Source: TMP-86 sp039807285 (GTDB lineage Bacteria > Pseudomonadota > Gammaproteobacteria > Steroidobacterales > Steroidobacteraceae). Taken from it: a stretch of DNA of 64,000 nt. Under the pieces are notes generated by a model. That model had not been told where the DNA came from, did not search any database, and saw only the letters and a program-made list of their open reading frames with translations. Both the position numbers and the translations under genes were made by a program. The stretch spans positions 62,001-126,000 of the forward strand of contig JBGAGK010000009.1 of assembly GCA_044226785.1 (NCBI GenBank), read 5' to 3'. Below, one piece after another: positions 18,163 to 27,266 of this stretch. The number at the start of each line of letters is the position of its first letter. The first letter of the stretch is position 1.

Positions 18163-19842
18163 ATGGCGCTAAAGTCACCTACGGCAGTTTCCGAACGGTT
18201 CCCGCGAGTGCAGCCCGACCCGCTGCGCGGAATTGATGCCCTGTTCCAGGCCTACGAAACCAGCGAGGGCCCCGGACTTGCCGTCGGGGTGCGCTGGCAT
18301 GATCGTGTAATCTACCGGCGCGGTTTTGGGCTCGCCAATATTGGCTCGGGCCTCACCCTCGGGCCCACGACGAGGATGCGCATTGCGTCCGTGAGCAAGC
18401 AGTTTACGGCCCTGGCCTGCCTGCATCTGGCCGCCGATGCCCGGCTGAACCTCGATGCTCCCGTGGGCGAATATCTGCGTGATCTTTCTTCGCTGCCGGG
18501 ACAGCCTACGGTGCGGCAGTTTCTGTCGCACACGAGCGGCCTTCGCTGCACGCTGGAAATGGGGACGTTGGCGAACGGTCTGGCGCTGCAGCCTCGCGCC
18601 TGGCAGCGGGAGGCCCTCGCACGCCAGCGTACGTCGCAGTTTGAGCCGGGGCGGGCCCAACTCTATTGCAACGGCACCTACCACGTTCTGTCGGATTTGA
18701 TAGAAGCCGTGAGTGGGATCGGATTTGAGGAATATCTAACAGATCACATCTTTCAGCCACTCGGCCTCCATGACACGGAGTCGATAAGCGACCCGTCCCA
18801 GTCCCTTCCACGGTTCGCATCTTTCTACATCAAAGGTCCGAATGAGGACTGGCAGCTGGCGCCCATCGAGACCGAGCTCCGCGGTGATGGAGGTGTCGTC
18901 TCTACTGTCGACGATTTACTTCGCTGGCTTCAGTATCTGCGGACCCTCGAGAACACCGGGCTCCCCGAAGCGTGGCGGGCTCTCATCGTGCCGACACGGA
19001 CAGCGAATGGCGCGGCCACGACCTATACGCTTGGCCTGAAGCGTCATGAGTATCGAGGTGTTGGCGTCTTGCACCACTCGGGCGGGCTCATCGGCCTCAG
19101 CGCGCAGATCCTGACCGTGCCGGCCCATGCCCTCGACATTGTGATCATCACCAACGGTGCGCCGGTCAGCGCGCCCCAGCTTTCCTGGCAAATTGTCGAT
19201 TTGATTCTCGCCGAGACTCTCGCGCCAGCGATACCACTCGCTTCCGCCAATGGTCTGCGCCACCTGGGTGGGCGCTATTATCGAGGTGCATCCGGAATGT
19301 CGATTGGGTTCGACACCGCACGCGTGGATGGCTTGCTCGCTGCATCGCTGTTTCATCTGCCGGCGGTGCCGTTTCTACGTGACAATGGAAAACGTGTGAG
19401 CGTCGGGTTCGAGGACCTTGGAATGGGTCCATACTGGATCGACAAGGCCAGCTTCGCGCCGCTGCCGGATGGATCCCCCCCCTCGACACTGACCGTCCAC
19501 ACGCATGACGGCGAGGAATCTCTGACGCTGTTGCCGACCGAGATTCGCAGCGAATTTGGCGTTCACATTCAAGGTCAATACTTCTCCGAAGTATTGCAGG
19601 CCAATGCTGTCATTGAAGGCGACGCCACCATTTTATTGCAGGGTGACTACGGGCCTCGTCGGACACTGGCGCTGCGCCGGCTCACCGATACGGAAGCGGT
19701 GGCCGAGGACCACGCTCCCCTGGACGCCCGTTATGCCCTCACGTTCGAGGCCGGGAGCGATGGGATTCGGGGTTTCTGGCTCGACACGCATAGGGCCAGA
19801 CGGATCTGGTTTCAGCGGGTAGAGGAGGTTTCGGTTTCGTGA
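18163..19842 (+). CDS. S12 serine hydrolase, D-aminopeptidase-like (copy 2)
   Basis: This 559-residue paralogue is divergent from copy 1 across about 180 bases. It has SVSK with Ser76 and Lys79, Y-C-N at 168-170, and H-S-G at 305-307, again followed by a long beta-rich C-terminal half. No signal peptide is seen. The two copies align through the catalytic domain but differ enough to be old duplicates, perhaps with different side-chain preferences. Its stop overlaps the GTG of the M55 peptidase gene, tying two mechanistically unrelated D-aminopeptidases into one transcript. A beta-lactamase or esterase activity cannot be excluded. Confidence 0.83.
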   Translation: MALKSPTAVSERFPRVQPDPLRGIDALFQAYETSEGPGLAVGVRWHDRVIYRRGFGLANIGSGLTLGPTTRMRIASVSKQFTALACLHLAADARLNLDAPVGEYLRDLSSLPGQPTVRQFLSHTSGLRCTLEMGTLANGLALQPRAWQREALARQRTSQFEPGRAQLYCNGTYHVLSDLIEAVSGIGFEEYLTDHIFQPLGLHDTESISDPSQSLPRFASFYIKGPNEDWQLAPIETELRGDGGVVSTVDDLLRWLQYLRTLENTGLPEAWRALIVPTRTANGAATTYTLGLKRHEYRGVGVLHHSGGLIGLSAQILTVPAHALDIVIITNGAPVSAPQLSWQIVDLILAETLAPAIPLASANGLRHLGGRYYRGASGMSIGFDTARVDGLLAASLFHLPAVPFLRDNGKRVSVGFEDLGMGPYWIDKASFAPLPDGSPPSTLTVHTHDGEESLTLLPTEIRSEFGVHIQGQYFSEVLQANAVIEGDATILLQGDYGPRRTLALRRLTDTEAVAEDHAPLDARYALTFEAGSDGIRGFWLDTHRARRIWFQRVEEVSVS

Positions 19843-20657
19843 AGGTCTATATCAGTGCAGACATCGAAGGAGTTGCCGGGATCGCGCACGCGTCAGAGGC
19901 AAATCCTTCCGCCGTCGAGTCAGCGGGCTTTCGCGCGCAGATGACCGAGGAGGTTGCCGCGGCCTGTGAGGCCGCGTTCAGCGCGGGGGCCCACGAAATA
20001 CTCGTCAAGGACGCACATGGGCCTGGCCGCAACTTGGACCCCTCACGGCTCAAATCGCCCGCAGATCGGAGCTTGCGGATCATCAGGGGATGGAGCGGGC
20101 ATCCATATGGGATGGTGGAGGGCATCGATCAATCGTTCTCGCAAGCCATCTTTATCGGATTCCATTCGGCGGCTGGCAGCGCCGGTCACCCACTGGCACA
20201 TACGATCAGCGGTCGCCTGTTCTCACGCGTACAGCTCAACGGAATGATGGCATCAGAATTTCTTCTCTATTCGACCGCAGCGGCGTCGGTCGGTGTCCCC
20301 GTCACCTTTGTATCGGGTGATCAGGCATTGTGTGAGGAAGCGCGCTCCTGCGTAGAGGGAATCCGCACCGTTGCGACGGGCCAGGGGATCGGCCACGCCA
20401 TTTATGCGCTATCTCCCGCCGAGGTCGTGAGGCAAATCCGCGAGAACGTTTTGGAGTCCCTCACCCACGCGGCCGCGCGACCGCGGCCCATGCCAGCAAG
20501 CTTTGTTTTGCAAATCGAATACCATCGTCCGCCGGACGCCTATTCGATGTCGTTCTATCCTGGTGTTCGCCTCATCAGCGAGCGCGAACTCGAGTTTCGC
20601 AGCGCCGACTATTTGGCCGTATTGGCATTCCTGCGAACCGCCTCGCGCATGCCATAA
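19839..20657 (+). CDS. dppA: M55 zinc D-aminopeptidase (DppA family)
   Basis: The 272-residue protein has the family's metal ligands in order: Asp8 and Glu10 (SADIEGVAG), His60 (VKDAHGPG), a further His at 109 (FIGFHS) and the NGMMASE segment near 134-140. Bacillus DppA, the type member, releases N-terminal D-Ala from short peptides. GTG 19839 overlaps the preceding TGA. The last 49 bases overlap the convergent MFS gene. Confidence 0.92.
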   Translation: MKVYISADIEGVAGIAHASEANPSAVESAGFRAQMTEEVAAACEAAFSAGAHEILVKDAHGPGRNLDPSRLKSPADRSLRIIRGWSGHPYGMVEGIDQSFSQAIFIGFHSAAGSAGHPLAHTISGRLFSRVQLNGMMASEFLLYSTAAASVGVPVTFVSGDQALCEEARSCVEGIRTVATGQGIGHAIYALSPAEVVRQIRENVLESLTHAAARPRPMPASFVLQIEYHRPPDAYSMSFYPGVRLISERELEFRSADYLAVLAFLRTASRMP

Positions 20658-21949
20658 TCGTGGCGCCTGCGGCTGATCCAATACGCGCAGGCAATCCACG
20701 CTACCGCGGAGCTCACAAAGCCACCGGAGGCGACCCACGCCATCCCATGGCCGATTGCACCTGTTTTTGCTGGTGTCATAGAGGCAACCAGTGCGACGAT
20801 CGTCGGAGCTGCAGCGGCCGCTAGATTGTTCACAGCCTGTGCAATGCCGATACCCGCTCCACGATGGGCAGGAGAGAGCAGCGCCTGAAATGCAACGAAC
20901 CCCATTGTTGTTGCCAGCATCGTCAGCACGCCGTTGAGAGCCAAAGCGGCAAGAAATTGGCTCGATGACGCGTCGACAAAGCTGGCTAGCAGCGGTGCGC
21001 ACAGCAATGCTGCCGCGGCGCACACGATCATCCGCCCCGGCGCGCCGTACCAACGACTCACGGGACCGTCCGCCATGCCGGCGAACAAGGGCCCGAGTAT
21101 GCCAGCCGCCGTGACCACGGCGCCGAACGCGATGCCGACCTCGCGCGCATCAAGGTTGTGCTGGCGGCTTAGGATCGTGGGTAGCCATGACAGGTTGGCA
21201 TTGTCGGCGAGCGTGAGAAGGGCAGTGGCGAGCATCGCAATGCCCAGCAGCAGTAAGGGCGCGCTGCGGCCATCGCCCGTCTGCTCTGTGCGCGTGGAAC
21301 CATCGTCCTTACCGCGCTCCGGCAACAGGAGAATGCAAGGAATCACCAGAAAATTGGGTAAGGCCAGCAGGAGAAGCGCGGTGCGCCAAGGCTCCAGGCC
21401 ATCGAGAAAAGGCAATAGCGATTGGCCTTGCTGGGCAGCATGAATGACCACGCCACTCAAGGTCGCACCAACTGCAGGCCCGATCCCGATGAATGTAAAT
21501 ACCCCGCCTATCGCGCGTCCTCGGCGTTCTGGTGGAAAGGCCTCTGCGATCCAGGTCATGACGACGGGGAATTTCGCACCGGCGGCCGTGGCCACCAGCA
21601 GACGAGCCGCCATCAGCATCTCAAAGCTGCTGGCAAATGCGCTCGCAATGGCTCCAAAGGTCCAAAACAACATGGCCGTGGCCAGCAACCGGCGTCGCGA
21701 CATTCGGTCCGCGAGCCACCCACCGATCACGGTCATGGCCATCGACGGAATCGCCGCGAATGCTCCAAGCAAGTAGCTGAACTGCACGTCGTCAATGGCC
21801 AGCGAGCGGCGAACAGGGTCTGCGATCTGATTTAAAGGGGTCACCACCAGACTCAGGGTCACCGTGGTGGCAAGGATGACAGCAAGGATGCAAAGCGCCT
21901 CGCGACTGGAATAGCGCGTATTGGCAGGAACCTGCGCGCCGGCATTCAT
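20609..21949 (-). CDS. MFS transporter
   Basis: The 446-residue protein has about 12 hydrophobic segments, the loop 2-3 motif GGWLADRMSRRRLLA, and a charged central loop (LLPERGKDDGSTRTEQTGDG). Being last in the operon after the TonB receptor, hydrolase and epimerase, it most likely carries the peptide or amino-acid substrate across the inner membrane. Export is an alternative. Its start lies 9 bases after the epimerase stop. Confidence 0.85.
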   Translation of the reverse strand: MNAGAQVPANTRYSSREALCILAVILATTVTLSLVVTPLNQIADPVRRSLAIDDVQFSYLLGAFAAIPSMAMTVIGGWLADRMSRRRLLATAMLFWTFGAIASAFASSFEMLMAARLLVATAAGAKFPVVMTWIAEAFPPERRGRAIGGVFTFIGIGPAVGATLSGVVIHAAQQGQSLLPFLDGLEPWRTALLLLALPNFLVIPCILLLPERGKDDGSTRTEQTGDGRSAPLLLLGIAMLATALLTLADNANLSWLPTILSRQHNLDAREVGIAFGAVVTAAGILGPLFAGMADGPVSRWYGAPGRMIVCAAAALLCAPLLASFVDASSSQFLAALALNGVLTMLATTMGFVAFQALLSPAHRGAGIGIAQAVNNLAAAAAPTIVALVASMTPAKTGAIGHGMAWVASGGFVSSAVAWIACAYWISRRRHDYGMREAVRRNANTAK

Positions 21950-21958
21950 ATCAAACGC

Positions 21959-22987
21959 TCAGCCCCACAGCGCAACTTCGGGCACAGAAAGCGTAAAATT
22001 CTCTATTTCCAATGCCGGAACGCGATCCTTGATCATGAAATCCACCTCAAGATCGACGATTTCCAATCCCTGAGCGAGGACGGAGGCCGGGGCAACCGCC
22101 AGAGAGCTTCCCGACATCATTCCCACCATGACCCCGAGCCCGGCGCTTTCAGCTTCGCCTCTCAACGCCAATGCTTCGGTAAGGCCGCCTGCCTTGTCCA
22201 GTTTGATGTTGATGTACTGGTATCGTTTGCGCACCAACTCAAGCGAGGATCGATCCAGGCAACTTTCATCGGCGCAAAGAAGAATATCCGCCGGTGCCTG
22301 CGGCAACTCGGCATCGAACTCGGGACGCATGGGCTGTTCAATCATGCGCACATTCGATCGTCGGGCGATCGGGAGCATGCGCGCCAGTTCACCGGGTGTC
22401 CATCCACCGTTCGCGTCGGCGAGAATCGACACCCCGGGCGCTGCCGAGGAGATGGCTTCCAGACGCTCGGGATCCAGGCCATCGCCATTACCCAACTTGA
22501 CCTTCAACCAGGCGCTGTTGCGGTACAGACTGGCGCGGCCCGCCATTTTCTCAGGTGTGTCGATACCCAGGGTCGGAAGCACCGGCACAGGATTGAGGGG
22601 CATCCCCGCCAATGTATGTGCTCGGGTTCCGCCCGATTTCGCTTCGAGGTCCCACAAGGCACAGTCGATTGCGTTACGAAGCGGTGAACGGGGGAGTCGA
22701 TTGAGCAAGTTCGCCCGCGTCAATCCATTGAGCCACGCGGGCCGGCAGGGTTCCCCGGCCATGACGCCGATCGCTGAGGACAGTTCAGCAGCGACACGCT
22801 CGTCGTGGTCGTGAGGCTCGCACTCCCCCTGCCCGAACAGTCCGCTTGGGCTGCGCACGGTAATGGTCTGAATCAGGCTGTAGTGGAAGGTGAACCGTGA
22901 AATCGAGAAGGGCTCGCGCAGCGGCCACTTTTCGATCATCGAGTTGATCGATTCGGGTACAGATTGGAACCGGTTGGGGACGCCCAT
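21959..22987 (-). CDS. Dipeptide epimerase, L-Ala-D/L-Glu type (enolase superfamily)
   Basis: The 342-residue protein has all the residues of the muconate-lactonizing subgroup. The KxK pair is Lys162/Lys164 (WLKVKLG), the metal ligands are Asp191 (ADANGG), Glu217 (MIEQP) and Asp240 (CADES), and the second base is Lys262 (NIKLDKAGG). These enzymes epimerise the second residue of L-Ala-D-Glu and related dipeptides so that ordinary peptidases can cut them, a step in murein-peptide catabolism. ATG 22987 is 4 bases past the isochorismatase-family stop; the longer frame to 23050 lies inside that gene. Dipeptide specificity cannot be read from sequence. Confidence 0.87.
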   Translation of the reverse strand: MGVPNRFQSVPESINSMIEKWPLREPFSISRFTFHYSLIQTITVRSPSGLFGQGECEPHDHDERVAAELSSAIGVMAGEPCRPAWLNGLTRANLLNRLPRSPLRNAIDCALWDLEAKSGGTRAHTLAGMPLNPVPVLPTLGIDTPEKMAGRASLYRNSAWLKVKLGNGDGLDPERLEAISSAAPGVSILADANGGWTPGELARMLPIARRSNVRMIEQPMRPEFDAELPQAPADILLCADESCLDRSSLELVRKRYQYINIKLDKAGGLTEALALRGEAESAGLGVMVGMMSGSSLAVAPASVLAQGLEIVDLEVDFMIKDRVPALEIENFTLSVPEVALWG

Positions 22988-22991
22988 CAGG

Positions 22992-23678
22992 TCAGCCTGA
23001 AATGGAAGACAAGGCGGCGCAGGTGCGCGCGGCGTCGCTGACCCATCCAAAGGTATTATTTTCGCTGAAGATCACCCGAAGCGTCGCCTCATGATCCGCC
23101 GGATCGTAGGCCGCACAGGCGTCGCCTAGCACCACGCAGCGATAGCCAATGTCGACCGCAGCCCGCAAGGTAGAAGCAATGCAGCATTGGGTGGTCACCC
23201 CGGTAAGTAGCAGGGTGTCGATGCCGCGCGTGCGTAACATCGAGTCGAGCGTCGTTCCACAAAATGCGCTGAAGGCAGCTTTGTCCACGACTGGCTCTCC
23301 AGGACGCGGCGCAACCTCCGCACTAATCTCGCTACCCCGTTCCCCGCGTATCAGGAAGCGACCCTGGGGGCCTTGTCGTCCAATGGATCGGTCATATTGG
23401 CGGCGAAAGCTGTTCAGATCGGAAAGGTCGGGGGCATAGACTTCGCGTGTGTGGACTACGAACAGTCCAGCACTACGAGCAGACGAAAGAACTTGGCGCG
23501 CCTTCTGTAGGGCTTTCTCAAGCGGCACGATGTTCGCGCCACGACTCCCCGCCAAGCCCTCTCGAGCAAGGAAATCTACCTGAAAATCGATGCACAGCAA
23601 GGCTGTCGAATGGGGGACGACGTCCAGCGAGCGATTCCGCTCGCATGCCAGCACGAAGTTCTGGGTTGCCACGCTCAA
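22992..23678 (-). CDS. Isochorismatase-family cysteine hydrolase
   Basis: The 228-residue protein has the D-K-C catalytic triad: Asp31 (CIDFQVDF), Lys133 (VDKAAFSAF) and Cys166 (TGVTTQCCIAST). Members hydrolyse vinyl ethers or, more often, amides and carbamoyl groups (N-carbamoylsarcosine amidase, nicotinamidase relatives). In this operon an amidase that deblocks an N-carbamoyl or amide group on an amino acid is plausible but unproven. Its start overlaps the TonB receptor stop by 4 bases. Confidence 0.88.
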   Translation of the reverse strand: MSVATQNFVLACERNRSLDVVPHSTALLCIDFQVDFLAREGLAGSRGANIVPLEKALQKARQVLSSARSAGLFVVHTREVYAPDLSDLNSFRRQYDRSIGRQGPQGRFLIRGERGSEISAEVAPRPGEPVVDKAAFSAFCGTTLDSMLRTRGIDTLLLTGVTTQCCIASTLRAAVDIGYRCVVLGDACAAYDPADHEATLRVIFSENNTFGWVSDAARTCAALSSISG

Positions 23679-25852
23679 AATGACGTTCCGATTCGAACTT
23701 CGTAGGTGCGCGGTGCGCCGTAGGTTTCCACGTCAGTGAAGCCAGCCGAGTAGCTGCGGTTGGTGAGGTATGTCTTATCCGTCAGATTGCGGCCGAGCAC
23801 GGTGAGATACGATCGCTCGTCGGCGAACGTGAACTTCACGTGCGCATTCAGCAAGGTCACCGAATCACGCCTCTCGAGGTCCGGCGCTTGCAGTGCTGGA
23901 AAGATGATTCGACCTTGGTGGTTCAATTCAGCCCGACCGGACAGACGTGATCGGCCTAGCGGGAGGCGGAACTCAACGCCGAACGTACCGCTGAATTTTG
24001 GTGACAACGGCAATGGCATGCCGCTGAGGTCCGTACCGGTGGCTGGCGAGACGTAGTCTTTCAGTTCGGTATGTGTGTAGGCTGCACCCAGGTCGAAGGA
24101 TATTGGAGCCTGTGATGAAGTTGCGATGCCAATTTCCGCTCCCTTGACCGGCGCCCGCGCTACGTTGGAAATCGGTACGGTATTGCCCACGACGGTTCGC
24201 AACTGCAGATCGCGGTAATCGTAGTAAAAGACCGCCCCGTTCAACTCCAATCCGCTTCCTGCAAGCTTGCTTTTTGCGCCTACCTCGTAAGCGGTCACGC
24301 GCTCGGGCTTGTAGGTGCGGACGGGGCGATAGAAATTGACACCGCCGCTCTTGAATCCAGAAGTGACGCTCGCGTAGACCAGTGTGTCGTTTCCCGGCTT
24401 GTATTGAAGTGACAGCTTGGGAGTAAATCGGCTTGAGGTCACCGCATCACGACCCGTGAAGGGTACGAGTTCGAAGGTGCTGAAATCGATGTCGGCTCCT
24501 TCGGATGTGCCGTGTACGCGTTCCCGGGTGTAGCGTGCGCCTGCGAGCAGTGACCATTGGTCATTGAGCCGGTAAGTGAGTTCGCCAAACGCCGCAGCAC
24601 TTTGCGAGCGCGCGTTGAAGTCAAACTGAGAGAAGATGAAGGGAGTCAGATCGACCGGGTAAAAATTGGAGTCCAGATAAAGCGTGTTGCCGTTGGTGCG
24701 CTCCTGGGAAAAGTACAATCCGGACGTCCAGGAAATCGCCGAACCGGCGGAGCCGCTGAGCTGAAATTCCTGGGACCAGAATTCACTGGAGTCGGCATTG
24801 CCGACCGTTTCGATAAACCCTCCAGTTGAATCGGAGTCGTATTCGTTGCGACTGCGATAGTTGACATAGCCGGTGATGGATTCCAGCGTCAGGTCGTTGG
24901 GAAGCTTTGCGGTGAAGTGCAGCCCCAGAAGTTGGCCGCGTCGGCGCACCCACGGGGGTGAATCGAGCTGGATGTGGCGCGCATCGGTGCGCTGCGGCGG
25001 ATCAAGGGAATTGACGAAATTGTTCGCCAACGGGTTTTCGGAAATACCATACCCAACCGTGCCGTGATCCTCGACCGCCTCGGCGGTCACGCTCAGATGG
25101 AGCGAACTCGAGAGATCAAAGGCACCTTTCATGCGCAGCGCCTGATAGTCCCGCCCATCGATGCGTCCGCCCGCCGGATTGAGGTTTCGCGTGTAGCCAT
25201 CATCACGGTTCTTGACGGCGCTGATTCTCAGCCCCTGACCGTCCGCGAAATGAATCGTCGCGCCAACCTGCGCGTGCAATTGGCTGTTGGATCCGGTGCC
25301 GATGAATCCATCAAAGCCGCTGGCATCACCCGGCGAACGGGTAATGTAGTTCAGTACGCCCGAGGTGGCATTCCGGCCGTACAGAGTTCCCTCAGGTCCT
25401 TTAAGCACCTCGATTCTGTCGAGGTCAAAGGCCTCCAGCATCGCAAATTCGGGACGCGGGAGATACACGCCGTCCAGGTGCACGGCAGTCGATGGACCGC
25501 CACCGCGTTGCGAGGCGTTGTTGCTGATGCCGCGAATGGCAATTTGATTGGCAGGGCCGGTGACCGCGGAAAGGCCGGGAATTCGGTATTGCAGTTGCTC
25601 CACGGTTGCTACGCCTGTGGACTCGAGGGCCGCGCCCGAAATGACATCGATCGATTGCGGCACGTCCAGCACACGCTCCTCGCGCTTGCGGGCCGTGACG
25701 AGGACCTCCTCCAGTTCCGTGGCATCAGAAGCTGAGGGGGAGGGGGCGGGCGCCTCGGAGTGAGCGGGGCTGCCCAGGATGCTCGTGATAAGAGTGGCGA
25801 GCAGCGAGGTTCTGGCGGTGGCTCGGGCGACTTGCGGTATAGGGGCGGACAT
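23675..25852 (-). CDS. TonB-dependent outer-membrane receptor (island cargo)
   Basis: The 725-residue protein has a signal peptide (MSAPIPQVARATARTSLLAT..., cleavage near AHSEA), a plug domain (EEVLVTARKREERVLDVPQS, GISNNASQRGGGPSTAVHLD, IEVLKGPEGTLYGRNATSG) and a 22-strand-type barrel ending in aromatic F (VRIGTSF). ATG 25852 has AGGAG at good distance. It leads the operon with the hydrolase, epimerase and MFS genes and would import the starting compound across the outer membrane. No siderophore genes or sigma/anti-sigma pair accompany it, which fits a carbon or nitrogen substrate better than iron. Confidence 0.94.
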   Translation of the reverse strand: MSAPIPQVARATARTSLLATLITSILGSPAHSEAPAPSPSASDATELEEVLVTARKREERVLDVPQSIDVISGAALESTGVATVEQLQYRIPGLSAVTGPANQIAIRGISNNASQRGGGPSTAVHLDGVYLPRPEFAMLEAFDLDRIEVLKGPEGTLYGRNATSGVLNYITRSPGDASGFDGFIGTGSNSQLHAQVGATIHFADGQGLRISAVKNRDDGYTRNLNPAGGRIDGRDYQALRMKGAFDLSSSLHLSVTAEAVEDHGTVGYGISENPLANNFVNSLDPPQRTDARHIQLDSPPWVRRRGQLLGLHFTAKLPNDLTLESITGYVNYRSRNEYDSDSTGGFIETVGNADSSEFWSQEFQLSGSAGSAISWTSGLYFSQERTNGNTLYLDSNFYPVDLTPFIFSQFDFNARSQSAAAFGELTYRLNDQWSLLAGARYTRERVHGTSEGADIDFSTFELVPFTGRDAVTSSRFTPKLSLQYKPGNDTLVYASVTSGFKSGGVNFYRPVRTYKPERVTAYEVGAKSKLAGSGLELNGAVFYYDYRDLQLRTVVGNTVPISNVARAPVKGAEIGIATSSQAPISFDLGAAYTHTELKDYVSPATGTDLSGMPLPLSPKFSGTFGVEFRLPLGRSRLSGRAELNHQGRIIFPALQAPDLERRDSVTLLNAHVKFTFADERSYLTVLGRNLTDKTYLTNRSYSAGFTDVETYGAPRTYEVRIGTSF

Positions 25853-25965
25853 TGAGAGAACTCCTGGTGGCGGACAGGTCCGAAAAAGGGACTGCATCGC
25901 GGCGGGGGTTCACGTTAGGAGCCGGCCCTCGGAATGGCCATAGCAAAAACTTGATGGAGGGGAGG

Positions 25966-26850
25966 CTACCGGCGCTCGGTCAGGGTGCTGAGAAAGAGGG
26001 AAAAAAGTTGACTCTGGGAATGTATGCCAAGTTTCTCGTACACGTTCCGCTTGTGGTTGGTCACGGTGCCTTCGCTGATCCCAAGTGCTCCGGCTATGAG
26101 CTTCGAGGAGTGACCGCGCAGTGACAGGCTGATGACCTCTACTTCGCGATCTGTTAGCTCGCCGGGGCTGATGTTACGAATGACGGCCTCGATGCCGCCC
26201 GCAGACTTGATCGCAAGCGGCGCTTCCCGGGGCAGTGCACCTTCCCGCCATCGCCAGTGAGCCTTGACGGCGCTCGAGATAAGCGGAGCAACGGCCCGCA
26301 AACGAGCGACGTCCTGATCACGAAACCTTTCACTAGGCGGTTCCCTTTCGATGAATAGATGCACGGCGCGCGAGCTTTCCAGCGGGACGACGTAATGGAT
26401 TTCATCCAGCACATTTACTGCCGCATAAAATCTCAAATAGAACTCGCTCGCCTCGAAGTCCTCGGGCGCAACGTCCACCAGCCGCAAAAGGCCATGGCGG
26501 CGCTCGACCACATTCGCAATGTAGAAGGGGTCAAGCAGATACAATCCGTCCGTATACGGCTTCATTTGTGCCGCAAGCCGCATCTGGTCAAGGTTGGTGG
26601 CAATGAGTTCTGCCGAAAATCCCTCGCTGTAGTGGAAAACGATGAAATTTTTGAATGTGGCTAGGGCCTGCAGTGCCGCGCATATCTCTAACAGGAAACG
26701 ATCCGTTTCCAGGGTGTCGATCAGCCGCGCCGCAAGTGCAACGATCTCGTTTGTATCGGTTTTGTTTTCCAGGAGAACGTCCAGTTTGCATGCCGAGTTG
26801 CAGGTCGAAAACCAAGTGTAATCGATCCTTTTGCAGCCTTCTTCGCTCAT
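25966..26850 (-). CDS. LuxR-type transcriptional regulator
   Basis: The 294-residue protein has a C-terminal GerE helix-turn-helix (LTDREVEVISLSLRGHSSKL, ISEGTVTNHKRNVYEKLGI) at about 225-285. The N-terminal 200 residues have no receiver phosphorylation pocket and look like a sensing domain for a small ligand. It sits 113 bases upstream of the TonB receptor operon in the same direction and is its likely regulator. ATG 26850 is preferred, because the frame open to 27012 would run into the vapB operators. Confidence 0.83.
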   Translation of the reverse strand: MSEEGCKRIDYTWFSTCNSACKLDVLLENKTDTNEIVALAARLIDTLETDRFLLEICAALQALATFKNFIVFHYSEGFSAELIATNLDQMRLAAQMKPYTDGLYLLDPFYIANVVERRHGLLRLVDVAPEDFEASEFYLRFYAAVNVLDEIHYVVPLESSRAVHLFIEREPPSERFRDQDVARLRAVAPLISSAVKAHWRWREGALPREAPLAIKSAGGIEAVIRNISPGELTDREVEVISLSLRGHSSKLIAGALGISEGTVTNHKRNVYEKLGIHSQSQLFSLFLSTLTERR

Positions 26851-27006
26851 CGAAGTACGTTGGGGATGTTGACCCGAATTCGAATCAGGCACTGAATTTT
26901 GCGTCGACTTTGCCAGCTTTGCCCGGGGAGGTTGCCGAAGGAAATTCAACGTGGCCTCAGATTCGCTGATCGACCTGCGTGGGTCCGTAGCCCGCCTCTT
27001 GAGGGG

Positions 27007-27042
27007 CATCAATACTGATGCTAATATGCATCAATATTGATG
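27007..27042 (+). promoter_or_regulatory. Twin palindromic operators of vapBC
   Basis: CATCAATACTGATG (27007-27020, near-palindrome) and CATCAATATTGATG (27029-27042, perfect 14-bp palindrome) are spaced 8 bases apart, ending 14 bases before the vapB start. This is the layout of an autorepressed toxin-antitoxin promoter. A degraded copy with the same spacing stands before the vapBC relic at 29001-29036. Confidence 0.75.
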
Positions 27043-27056
27043 ATTCGGAGCCAATC

Positions 27057-27266
27057 ATGCGCACAACGGTAACCATCGATGATGCTCTCTACGAGAGCGC
27101 CGTGGAGGCTGCCGACCCGGGCATGGACAAGGCCGACCTTATTCGCGAGGCGATCAAGGTTTTCGTGCGGGTGCAAGCTGGAAAACGGCTGGCGGCATTG
27201 GGAGGCCAAGCGTCGACGATGAAGGACATTCCGCGACGTCGCCCAACGTCCAACCAAACCCGCTGA
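27057..27266 (+). CDS. vapB: Antitoxin, VapB type
   Basis: The 69-residue protein begins MRTTVTIDDALYESAVEAAD, the ribbon-helix-helix DNA-binding start of VapB antitoxins, followed by the DKADLIREAIKVFVRVQAGK helix pair. Its C-terminus (KDIPRRRPTSNQTR) would block the toxin. ATG 27057 follows the twin operators, and its stop overlaps the toxin ATG by one base. Confidence 0.9.
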   Translation: MRTTVTIDDALYESAVEAADPGMDKADLIREAIKVFVRVQAGKRLAALGGQASTMKDIPRRRPTSNQTR

